From assembly GCA_954871525.1 (NCBI GenBank), contig OX940869.1, positions 11,989,001 to 12,053,000 of the forward strand: 64,000 nt of DNA. The letters run 5' to 3'. Under the pieces are notes generated by a model, which saw only the letters and a program-made list of their open reading frames with translations, did not search any database and was not told the DNA's origin. The stretch is from Parietaria judaica (Eukaryota; Streptophyta; Magnoliopsida; Rosales; Urticaceae). The position numbers were made by a program, and so were the translations under genes. Positions 34,306 through 43,961 of this stretch are shown piece after piece. Position 1 is the first letter of the stretch; every line of letters starts with the position of its first letter.

Positions 34306-35870
34306 CCTGTCTGAATATCCTTTATATAGTAGGAGACAGAAAAAAAAAAAAAAAAAACCGAAGCAGAGATGTACAAGGGAAATCGCATGCTTTGTGAATT
34401 GTAAGAACTTGTGATCTGATTATGGCTTGATTTTCTGGCTATGAGCAGCTACTATGAAGAGATAGATGATATTAGAATATGTTTAGATACTAGTATGAAA
34501 CCGACACCGTGGCCAAAAGTTCTATAGCTCCCGGAAACCAGGAATGGGAGGAAAAATCGTAAAATCCCGGTTCCTAGTCCCGATTCAACTCTGAATGAAA
34601 TGTCATTAAGCAAGGATCAGACACATGGAGGCTAAGCTAAGCGACTTGTAGTAATGAAACGACAATTCATATGGAAATACATGTCCTTTTTATGCCTACA
34701 TCAGAAAACATTGATTTGCACATGATATGTCGTTTTTACCACGGAATCGTTGGCAATCCTTAAATATTTCAATTTAACATTGTCGTTTCCTGAAAGATGT
34801 CAACATATTCTAGAAAAACAAAGAATTCAACGACCAACATTTTTTGCATAATAATAATAATAAAAAAAAGGATAAAATAATTGACATATTCACATTATCA
34901 CATATGTTTCGACGCATTATACCTAGGACAAGTGGCAGATGTGGTTGATTGAAACCTGAAAGTGACTAAACTTGACAACATTAATATCGTGAATTGAATT
35001 ATGAAATATTATATATTCGGTAGGCATGGTGTTCCTTTCTCTCTCTTTTCGGTTTTTATTTATTTTAATCTTATTTAGAAGCCCGTTTGATTATTCAAAT
35101 ATCTATACTATTCGAAGTAGAGTGTGGTCTAGAAATTGGCAGATAGTCCCAAACCCTAGAATTTATCCAAAGTTTATGACAGCCCAGGAAGTGAAGCAAC
35201 TTTATTTATCTGCATTAAATATGATGGGTTGTTGTGTTTCTTGGGACCCACGTTACGTGATTGGCTCTAGAATCAGAAATATCTAAAAGGTGGAAATGGG
35301 TAGTTTTCTTCATTTTCTTCTTATTATTTTTTTGAAGTTCAATCAAGGAAACAGGTGCTTTCTGTGGTGTGGTGGGCGAGTATTTACTACGCTCACATGT
35401 ATAATAGTTGAGACTTAACTAGAGTACGATTAGGAGTAAAATCATAACCTTGTACGAATTTTTGGGTTTTTTTTTTTTTTTTTAATCGAAGTCCGGTTTT
35501 TGTTTTGGAGAAACAGTTTTTTGTTTTTGTTTTTATATTAGGACTGGCTTTCGATTTTTTATTATACAATTATTAGTAAAAATCAAATTGATTTTTAAAA
35601 TGATTATAAAAAACATTTAAATCAAATAATAATTTTAGTCTATAATTTAAACGCTACTAAGACCAAAATAAAATCCTAAAAGATAAAATTAAATAAATAA
35701 ATAAATTTAAACATAAGTTAGTAAAAACCGAACACCAAAATTTGGACTGGGACAGAGAATTTTTTTTTTTTTTGCCCAGCTCGGATTTTTCACCAATTTT
35801 TTTTTTCTCTCTTTAAAGAAGAGAGAAGGGCTTGTTAAGTAACTTGTAATTAAGTGGAGCCCACAATTCA
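34306..35870. other. Intergenic region downstream of the Apollo-like gene
   Basis: The first 300 bp are presumably 3' UTR. The remainder is AT-rich with poly-T runs (35468-35484, 35761-35774). The 86-codon plus frame at 35026 has no recognisable domain and I do not call it. Confidence 0.4.
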
Positions 35871-35878
35871 CCAAGCTT

Positions 35879-36453
35879 TAGGGGTGGCAATTCGGGTTGC
35901 GTGTCGTGTTCGTGCCGGGTTTTAATCGTTTTTTACTTATTTTATCTAGACCCAGACCCGCCCCATTTATTAATCGTGTTAGAAGACGAGACCCAAACCC
36001 GCCCCATTTAAATAACGTGTTTATCGTGTCTACCCGTTTAACCCAATTAAAAGATTCATTTATTTATAAATAATAAATTAATTCAATTTATACTCATTTA
36101 ACTTAATTTATTTAACTCTATTATCGAAGATTTTAAAATTTTACTAGCAAATTTTTATGTTCATCAATTGTAAGACGTAATTAATAAAATAAAAACATAA
36201 ATTTCATATATAATAAGTATTAAAACACTTAATAACATATATAAAATATAGAAAATGTAACTTTTTGCTCTTTAATCGTGTCTAATTGGGTCCCATCGTG
36301 TTATCGTGTTCGTGCCGTGTTTACCCGTTATTTAATCGTGTTAATCGTGTCCGACACGGTTGGACCCAGATTCATTTATGGTAGACCCAGACCCGTTTAA
36401 ATCGTGTCGTAACCGTTTCGTGTTTCGTGTCCGGCCCCAAATTGCCACCCCTA
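35879..36453. mobile_element. hAT-type MITE, 575 bp, with perfect TIR and TSD
   Basis: TAGGGGTGGCAATT begins the element and its exact reverse complement AATTGCCACCCCTA ends it. CCAAGCTT lies on both sides (35871-35878 and 36454-36461). Subterminal repeats such as AATCGTGT, CCCGTTT and GACCCAGACCCG occur in both orientations. It sits about 530 bp upstream of the copy 1 receptor kinase start. No equivalent insertion is present upstream of copies 2 and 3. Confidence 0.95.
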
Positions 36454-36659
36454 CCAAGCTTCAATTTTCTATGGAGTGGTTGAATATGAAAAAGCCTTTT
36501 TTTTTTTTTTTATAGAAATATGAAAAAGCCTTTTGATCTTGAATAAGTACACACACGTGATTATACTTAAGATTCTGAGCTGATTATGTTCAAACTAAAC
36601 CAAGAAATCAGGTCTTGCTCTAATTGAGTAATTTCTTTACCTTAATCATGATTAGCCAC

Positions 36660-36760
36660 TCACAAATGTGGGAGAACGCGTTGACCTTGTCATCAGCTTC
36701 CGGCAACCGAGCACCACAACATAACATAGTCACCAATGTTGACTTTTCGCCGGTGAAAGC
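36660..36760 (+). promoter_or_regulatory. Conserved upstream block with W-boxes, kinase copy 1
   Basis: TACCTTAATCATGATTAGCCAC followed by GCGTTGACCTTGTC is shared with the regions upstream of copies 2 (about 40176-40240) and 3 (about 43661-43725). TTGACC and, in copy 1 only, an additional TTGACTTTT (36739) are W-box cores recognised by WRKY factors. The functional inference rests on motif only. Confidence 0.5.
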
Positions 36761-36979
36761 TCAGACTCTTCTGTTGTTTTCTTCCCCACTAGCCTAAGAT
36801 TACCATAACACCCCCACAAAAGAAAGACCCCATATTGATTGTTCATTAAAGAGAGCATCTTTTATAGGCACATCTGCATAAACGACAACATAAAGAACCG
36901 CTTCCATGGTTTCAGTTGTCATTGCTTAAACATTTGCAGCACATCAAGCTCTGTGTATGTTCCTCCGAACTCAGCAGCC

Positions 36980-39427
36980 ATGTTCGGAGTTCTGTTCCTG
37001 TGTTTGGTTCTCAATGCTCGTGTCTCGCTCGGGGCCGATAGAATCTCCGGGAACCAGTCGCTCTCCGGCGATCAGACCATCGAATCGGCCGGCGGGGTGT
37101 TTGTGCTTGGCTTCTTCAAACCAAGTAAGGCTTCAAAGCACTATATAGGCATGTGGTACAAAGAGGTCAGAGTCAGAGGCCAAACTATCGTGTGGGTGGC
37201 GAACAGGGAGAACCCGGTTTCCGACACGCTTTCTTCGGAGCTGCGGATCTTGGACGGGAATTTGGTCCTCTTCGACGAGTCTAAATCTCCAATTTGGTCT
37301 ACCAACGTGAGCTCTGCTGGCTCGTTGTCAGCGCAAGCTGTTCTCGACGATCACGGGAACCTCGTCCTGAGTGACGGATCCGATCCCCCGAGAACTCTGT
37401 GGCAAAGCTTCGACAATCCTGCGCACACGTGGCTTCCCGGCGCGAAAATTTCTTACAACAAAATCGAGAAAACTCACCAACGTCTCACTTCGTGGAAGAA
37501 CTCTGAGGACCCTTCGCCGGGGCTGTACACGCTCGAGCTTGATCCCAAGGACGATTCGTACATAATATTATGGAACCGAACCACTGTGTATTGGAATAGT
37601 GGAGCTTGGGACGAGCAGGCCGGGAAATTCAGCAAGGTTCCCGAGATGCGCCGGAACTATATCTACGATTTCGATTATATTTCGAACGTGAACGAAAGCT
37701 ACTTCACGTATTCCGTGTACAACACTTCCGTCATCAAAATATCGCGGTTCGTGATGGACGTCTCGGGGCAGATCAAGCAGCTGAATTGGATGGAGACGGG
37801 CTGGAATTTGTTTTGGTCTCAGCCGAGACAGGTTTGTGAAGTACACGCTCTTTGCGGTGCTTATGGAAGCTGCACCGAGAATTCACAGCCGTTCTGTCGG
37901 TGTTTGGACGGTTTTAAACCAAAATTGCAGAGCAATTGGGATCTCACTGTTCCTGATTATACCGATGGGTGCTCGAGAGAGACCAAATTGCAGTGTGGTA
38001 ATCGCAATGAAACGAATGGCAAGAAAGACAAGTTCCGGGAGATTCCCAATTTGTCACTTCCGGAACATGAGCAGAGTGTGGAAGCTGGGAGTTTGTCGGA
38101 ATGCGAGTTGAAATGTCTGAACAATTGTTCTTGCACCGCGTACGCTTACAACGACAATGACTGTTCGGTTTGGTCGGAGGAGCTCTTAAACCTGAAGCAA
38201 GAGTCCTCCGGAGGAAAAGCTCTATACCTCCGGTTAGCAGCTTCGGAGATTCCGAGCCCTACAGACAACAAGGGAATCATCATCGGAGCTGTGGTGGGTT
38301 CCGTTGCGGGGATTGCTGTTCTACTCGGCATCATTCTGTTCGTGGTGATTAGAAGAAGGAATGCGGTCGGAGCAGGAAAAGCGGTTGACGGTTCATTGCT
38401 GGCTTTCGGGTACAGAGATTTGCAGAACGCAACAAAGAACTTCTCGGAGAAACTTGGGGGTGGTGGATTCGGCTCGGTTTTTAAGGGAACACTGCTGGAT
38501 TCGAGTAACGTGGCAGTGAAGAGGCTCGACAGCATCAGCCAAGGGGAGAAGCAGTTCCGGACAGAAGTCAGCACGATCGGGACGATCCAACATGTGAATC
38601 TCGTTCGCCTTCGCGGGTTCTGCTCGGAGAATACTAAGAGGTTGTTAGTCTACGAATACATGTCGAATGGATCGCTAGATTCACACCTTTTTGGCGAGAA
38701 GAAAACCGGCATTCTGGATTGGAAAACGAGGTACCAGATTGCTCTGGGGACGGCGAGAGGGTTGGTGTATTTGCATGAGAAATGCCGAGACTGCATCATC
38801 CATTGCGATATCAAGCCGGAGAATATTCTGCTTGACGCGGATATGTGCCCGAAAGTGGCGGATTTCGGGCTTGCAAAGCTCGTCGGGAGAGATTTCAGCC
38901 GAGTCTTGACAACCATGAGAGGAACGAGGGGCTACCTCGCTCCGGAGTGGATTGCCGGAGTGGCAATAACGATGAAAGCCGATGTTTACAGCTATGGAAT
39001 GATGCTTTTCGAGATTGTTAATGGGAACAGAAACTCCGAGCACTCCGAAGACGGGAAAGTGAGGTTCTTCCCGACCCGAGCCGCTAATATCATCGTCGAA
39101 GGAGGAGATGTTCTGAGCCTATTGGACCAGAGGCTGGAGAGAAATGCTGACGTGACGGAGGTAGAGAGAATCTGCAGAGTGGCGTGTTGGTGCATTCAGG
39201 ACGACGAGGCTAAAAGGCCTGCAATGAGTCAGGTGGTTCAGATCCTTGAGGAAGTCATCGAAGTGAACGTACCACCGATTCCGAGGTCTCTTCACGTTTT
39301 CGGGGACAACCAGGATGAGATTATCTTCTTCACTGAGTCCTCTTCGAATCAGACCTCTCAAACTCGGAGCAATGTATCCACTGCTTCGTCTCAGTCGCAG
39401 GCTAAGAGCACCGTCTCTCTGCCGTAA
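36980..39427 (+). CDS. G-type lectin S-domain receptor-like kinase, copy 1
   Basis: Intronless; 815 residues from the ATG that starts a signal peptide (MFGVLFLCLVLNARVSLGA). The frame is open 47 codons further upstream, but that part lacks a signal sequence. Domains in order: B-lectin (residues about 22-150; FVLGFF, WVANRENPVSD), S-locus glycoprotein domain, PAN domain with paired cysteines (CELKCLNNCSCTAYAY), transmembrane helix (about 431-456), kinase (about 485-760; LGGGGFGSVFKG, AVKRL, DFGLAK, GYLAPEW). The catalytic loop reads IIHCDIKPEN, with Cys replacing Arg before the Asp, so it is a non-RD kinase as is usual in this SD-2 (At2g19130-like) group. Ser/Thr-rich tail to ...STVSLP. Plasma-membrane receptor, ligand unknown. 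First of three tandem copies in the same orientation. Confidence 0.95.
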   Translation: MFGVLFLCLVLNARVSLGADRISGNQSLSGDQTIESAGGVFVLGFFKPSKASKHYIGMWYKEVRVRGQTIVWVANRENPVSDTLSSELRILDGNLVLFDESKSPIWSTNVSSAGSLSAQAVLDDHGNLVLSDGSDPPRTLWQSFDNPAHTWLPGAKISYNKIEKTHQRLTSWKNSEDPSPGLYTLELDPKDDSYIILWNRTTVYWNSGAWDEQAGKFSKVPEMRRNYIYDFDYISNVNESYFTYSVYNTSVIKISRFVMDVSGQIKQLNWMETGWNLFWSQPRQVCEVHALCGAYGSCTENSQPFCRCLDGFKPKLQSNWDLTVPDYTDGCSRETKLQCGNRNETNGKKDKFREIPNLSLPEHEQSVEAGSLSECELKCLNNCSCTAYAYNDNDCSVWSEELLNLKQESSGGKALYLRLAASEIPSPTDNKGIIIGAVVGSVAGIAVLLGIILFVVIRRRNAVGAGKAVDGSLLAFGYRDLQNATKNFSEKLGGGGFGSVFKGTLLDSSNVAVKRLDSISQGEKQFRTEVSTIGTIQHVNLVRLRGFCSENTKRLLVYEYMSNGSLDSHLFGEKKTGILDWKTRYQIALGTARGLVYLHEKCRDCIIHCDIKPENILLDADMCPKVADFGLAKLVGRDFSRVLTTMRGTRGYLAPEWIAGVAITMKADVYSYGMMLFEIVNGNRNSEHSEDGKVRFFPTRAANIIVEGGDVLSLLDQRLERNADVTEVERICRVACWCIQDDEAKRPAMSQVVQILEEVIEVNVPPIPRSLHVFGDNQDEIIFFTESSSNQTSQTRSNVSTASSQSQAKSTVSLP

Positions 39428-40215
39428 GCTCTCATTAGTCATATTTCATATGTATAGTACTATATAGCAAATAAAATAGTTTTTTTGGCCTCGGAATATC
39501 TCGGTTTTGCCCGGGCCGTTAGTGTATAGCTTTTTAATTCTTTTTTTATGTCTGGTAATGGAATTCACCAGTGCTGAACATATAAGAGCATTGATGTACA
39601 AATCTTTTCCAGTACATTTTTTGTTTATACATAGCACCTTTGCGTTTTTCGTTGTTTCAAGTCATATAAAAAGTTTTTCTAAATGGGATAAATTGCGTAT
39701 CTCTTATGTTAGCCATGTCTAATGTTATTTTTTGTTGCATTAATGATTGTTTTAATATTTGTTAATCTCATTTTTCTTTTTGCTACCACGGTTTTTTTTA
39801 GTTATAAACGAGGGTCATATTATTAATTTTTTGACGGACTCACAAGACACGGGTTATATTAATAATTCCCTTGAAATTTGGTTTTGATTATTGGAGCTCA
39901 TAGAATATCATTCATGGAAACTTATCTTTAGAGTTTTCCCATCATTTTGCTTAGTTTAAATTGGCCAAATAATTCCCAATCTTGCTTCTTTTTTTTTTTT
40001 AATTTCTGATAGGAGTAAGCCTTAATCCTGGTTATAATTTTCTATGTAGTGTAATTGAATATGAAGAAGCCTTATGCTTTTTCAATAAGTACACGTGATT
40101 AGACTTGATTAGGAGCTGATTATCTTCAAACTTAACCAAGATATTATTGTCTTTGTCTTGCTCTAGTTTCAAGTACCTTAATCATGATTAGCCACACTAA
40201 CGCTAACAAGCAGAT
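39428..40215. repeat. Intergenic spacer, first copy of an identical 3485-bp-period duplication
   Basis: This spacer (3' flank of copy 1 and promoter of copy 2) recurs at 42913-43700 with a constant offset of 3485 bp and no indel. Every line I compared by eye is identical. It includes the conserved promoter words CATGATTAGCCAC and TTGACCTTG. The short frames inside are identical in both copies only because the DNA is. Confidence 0.93.
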
Positions 40216-40476
40216 GTGGAAGTATGCATTGACCTTGTCGTCTGCTTTGGGCAACCAAGCACCATGAAACAGTCTCCAATCAGAGGCTCTTCTGTTGTTT
40301 TCCTCCCCACTAGCCTCAGATTACCACAACACCCCCACAAAAGAAAGACCCCATATCAACAATTCATTAAAGAGAGCAACTTTTATCAGCAGATATGCAG
40401 AAATGACAACATAGAAAACCGCTTAAGCATTTGCAGCATATCAAGCTCTGTGTATGTTCCTCTGCGCTCAGCTGCC

Positions 40477-42912
40477 ATGTTCGGAGTTCTGTTCCTGTGT
40501 TTGGTTCTCAACGCTCATGTCTCGCTCGGGGCCGATAGAATCTCCGCGAACCAGTCGCTCTCCGGCGATCAGACCATCGAATCGGCCGGCGGGGTGTTTG
40601 TGCTTGGCTTCTTCAAACCAAGTAAGGCGTCAAAGTACTATATTGGCATGTGGTACAAACAGGTCAGAGACCAAACTATCGTGTGGGTGGCGAACAGGGA
40701 GAAGCCGGTTTCCGACACGCTTTCCTCGGAGCTGCGGATCTCGGGCGGGAATTTGGTCCTCTTCGACGAGTCTAAATCTTTGATCTGGTCAACCAACGTG
40801 AGCTCTGCTGGCTCGTTAGCGCAGGCTGTTCTCAACGATAACGGAAACCTCGTCCTAAGTGACGGATCCGATCCCCCGAGAACTCTGTGGGAAAGCTTCA
40901 ACAACCCTGCAGACACGTGGCTTCCCAGCGCAAAAATTTTTTACAACAATATCACGAAAACTCACAACCGTCTCACTTCGTGGAAGAACTCCGAGGACCC
41001 TTCGCCGGGGCTGTACACGATCGAGCTTGATCCCAATGATGATTCTTACAATATATTATGGAATAGAACCACTGTGTATTGGAATAGTGGAGCTTGGGAC
41101 AGCCAGGCCAAGAGATTCAGCAAGGTTCCCGAGATGAATCAGAAATACATCTACAAAATCGATTACATTTCGAACGTGAACGAGAGCTACTTCATGTACT
41201 CCGTGCAAAAGAATTCCTTCACCAATTTCAAGAGGTCCGTGATGGACGTCTCGGGGCAGCTCAAGCAGCTGAGCTGGATTGACACGGACTGGAATTTGTT
41301 TTGGTCTCAGCCGAGACAGGTTTGTGAAGTTCACGCTCTTTGCGGCGCGTTTGGAAGCTGCACCGAGAATTCGCAGCCGTTCTGTCGGTGTTTGGACGGG
41401 TTCAAACCGAAGATGCAGAGCAATTGGAATCTCACTGATTATACCGATGGGTGCTCGAGAGAGACCGAATTGCAGTGCGGTAATCGCAATGAAACGAATG
41501 GCGAGAAAGACAAGTTTCGGGATATCCCCAATCTATCACTTCCGGAAAACGAGCAGAGTGTGGAAGCTGGGAGTTCTTCGGAATGCGAGTTGAAATGTCT
41601 GAACAATTGCTCTTGCACCGCGTACGCTTACAACGACGACGACGACTGTTCTCTTTGGTCAGAGGAGCTCTTAAACCTGAAGCAAGAGTCCTCCGGAGGA
41701 AAGACTCTATACCTCCGGTTAGCAACTTCGGAGATTCCGAGCCCTAAAGACAACAAGGGAATCAACATTGGAGCGGTGGCGGGTTCTGTTGCGGGGATTG
41801 CTGTTCTACTCGGCACCGTTCTGTTCTTGGTGGTTAGAAGAAGGAATGCGGTCGGATCAGGAAAAGCGGTCGATGGTTCGCTGCGGGCTTTCGGGTACAG
41901 AGATTTGCAGAATGCCACAAAGAACTTCTCGGAGAAACTCGGGGGCGGCGGATTCGGCTCGGTTTTTAAGGGAACACTGCTGGATTCGAGTAACGTGGCA
42001 GTGAAGAGGCTCGACAGCATCAGCCAAGGGGAGAAGCAGTTCCGAACGGAAGTCAGCACGATCGGGACGATCCAACACGTGAATCTAGTTCGCCTTCGCG
42101 GGTTCTGCTCGGAGAATACTAAGAGGTTGTTAGTCTACGAATACATGTCGAATGGATCGCTAGATTCGCACCTTTTCGACGAGAAGAAAACCGGCATTCT
42201 GGATTGGAAAACGAGGTACCAGATTGCTCTGGGGACGGCGAGAGGGTTGGTGTATTTGCATGAGAAATGCCGAGACTGCATCATCCATTGCGATATCAAG
42301 CCGGAGAATATTCTGCTTGACGCGGATATGTGCCCGAAAGTGGCGGATTTCGGGCTTGCAAAGCTCGTCGGGAGAGATTTCAGCCGAGTCTTGACAACCA
42401 TGAGAGGAACGAGGGGCTACCTCGCTCCGGAGTGGATTGCCGGAGTGGCAATAACGATGAAAGCCGATGTTTACAGCTATGGAATGATGCTTTTCGAGAT
42501 TGTTAATGGGAACAGAAACTCCGAGCACTCCGAAGACGGGAAAGTGAGGTTCTTCCCGACCCGAGCCGCTAATATCATCGTCGAAGGAGGAGATGTTCTG
42601 AGCCTATTGGACCAGAGGCTGGAGAGAAATGCTGACGTGACGGAGGTAGAGAGAATCTGCAGAGTGGCGTGTTGGTGCATTCAGGACGACGAGGCTAAAA
42701 GGCCTGCAATGAGTCAGGTGGTTCAGATCCTTGAGGAAGTCATCGAAGTGAACGTACCACCGATTCCGAGGTCTCTTCACGTTTTCGGGGACAACCAGGA
42801 TGAGATTATCTTCTTCACTGAGTCCTCTTCGAATCAGACCTCTCAAACTCGGAGCAATGTATCCACTGCTTCGTCTCAGTCGCAGGCTAAGAGCACCGTC
42901 TCTCTGCCGTAA
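40477..42912 (+). CDS. G-type lectin S-domain receptor-like kinase, copy 2 (chimeric)
   Basis: Intronless; 811 residues from MFGVLFLCLVLNAHVSLGA. The frame stays open a further 87 codons upstream, which I treat as leader because the signal peptide begins here. Same order of domains as copy 1: B-lectin, S-locus glycoprotein, PAN (with an extra Asp in YNDDDDCS), transmembrane segment near residues 427-452, non-RD kinase (glycine loop near 487, DFG near 623), and tail ...STVSLP. Up to 42180 the DNA follows copy 3 (for example CACCTTTTCGACGAG). From 42212 it follows copy 1 (AAAACGAGG, ATTGCTCTGG, GGCGAGAGG). It is therefore a crossover product. Residues in the S-domain (for example WESFNNPADTWLPSAK, MNQKYIYKIDY) differ from both neighbours. 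All kinase motifs are intact. Confidence 0.95.
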   Translation: MFGVLFLCLVLNAHVSLGADRISANQSLSGDQTIESAGGVFVLGFFKPSKASKYYIGMWYKQVRDQTIVWVANREKPVSDTLSSELRISGGNLVLFDESKSLIWSTNVSSAGSLAQAVLNDNGNLVLSDGSDPPRTLWESFNNPADTWLPSAKIFYNNITKTHNRLTSWKNSEDPSPGLYTIELDPNDDSYNILWNRTTVYWNSGAWDSQAKRFSKVPEMNQKYIYKIDYISNVNESYFMYSVQKNSFTNFKRSVMDVSGQLKQLSWIDTDWNLFWSQPRQVCEVHALCGAFGSCTENSQPFCRCLDGFKPKMQSNWNLTDYTDGCSRETELQCGNRNETNGEKDKFRDIPNLSLPENEQSVEAGSSSECELKCLNNCSCTAYAYNDDDDCSLWSEELLNLKQESSGGKTLYLRLATSEIPSPKDNKGINIGAVAGSVAGIAVLLGTVLFLVVRRRNAVGSGKAVDGSLRAFGYRDLQNATKNFSEKLGGGGFGSVFKGTLLDSSNVAVKRLDSISQGEKQFRTEVSTIGTIQHVNLVRLRGFCSENTKRLLVYEYMSNGSLDSHLFDEKKTGILDWKTRYQIALGTARGLVYLHEKCRDCIIHCDIKPENILLDADMCPKVADFGLAKLVGRDFSRVLTTMRGTRGYLAPEWIAGVAITMKADVYSYGMMLFEIVNGNRNSEHSEDGKVRFFPTRAANIIVEGGDVLSLLDQRLERNADVTEVERICRVACWCIQDDEAKRPAMSQVVQILEEVIEVNVPPIPRSLHVFGDNQDEIIFFTESSSNQTSQTRSNVSTASSQSQAKSTVSLP

Positions 42913-43700
42913 GCTCTCATTAGTCATATTTCATATGTATAGTACTATATAGCAAATAAAATAGTTTTTTTGGCCTCGGAATATCTCGGTTTTGCCCGGG
43001 CCGTTAGTGTATAGCTTTTTAATTCTTTTTTTATGTCTGGTAATGGAATTCACCAGTGCTGAACATATAAGAGCATTGATGTACAAATCTTTTCCAGTAC
43101 ATTTTTTGTTTATACATAGCACCTTTGCGTTTTTCGTTGTTTCAAGTCATATAAAAAGTTTTTCTAAATGGGATAAATTGCGTATCTCTTATGTTAGCCA
43201 TGTCTAATGTTATTTTTTGTTGCATTAATGATTGTTTTAATATTTGTTAATCTCATTTTTCTTTTTGCTACCACGGTTTTTTTTAGTTATAAACGAGGGT
43301 CATATTATTAATTTTTTGACGGACTCACAAGACACGGGTTATATTAATAATTCCCTTGAAATTTGGTTTTGATTATTGGAGCTCATAGAATATCATTCAT
43401 GGAAACTTATCTTTAGAGTTTTCCCATCATTTTGCTTAGTTTAAATTGGCCAAATAATTCCCAATCTTGCTTCTTTTTTTTTTTTAATTTCTGATAGGAG
43501 TAAGCCTTAATCCTGGTTATAATTTTCTATGTAGTGTAATTGAATATGAAGAAGCCTTATGCTTTTTCAATAAGTACACGTGATTAGACTTGATTAGGAG
43601 CTGATTATCTTCAAACTTAACCAAGATATTATTGTCTTTGTCTTGCTCTAGTTTCAAGTACCTTAATCATGATTAGCCACACTAACGCTAACAAGCAGAT
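42913..43700. repeat. Intergenic spacer, second copy of the duplicated spacer
   Basis: Copy of 39428-40215 at an exact 3485-bp offset. It holds the 3' flank of copy 2 and the promoter of copy 3. Confidence 0.93.
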
Positions 43701-43961
43701 GTGGAAGTATGCATTGACCTTGTCGTCTGCTTTGGGCAACCAAGCACCATGAAACAGTCTCCAATCAGAGGCTCTTCTGTTGTTTTCCTCCCCACTAGCC
43801 TCAGATTACCACAACACCCCCACAAAAGAAAGACCCCATATCAACAATTCATTAAAGAGAGCAACTTTTATCAGCAGATATGCAGAAATGACAACATAGA
43901 AAACCGCTTAAGCATTTGCAGCATATCAAGCTCTGTGTATGTTCCTCTGCGCTCAGCTGCC

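Noticed and set aside
36839..36979. Upstream ATG as the start of kinase copy 1
   Set aside because: The hydrophobic signal peptide begins at 36980; the extension has no signal sequence and differs in length among the copies.
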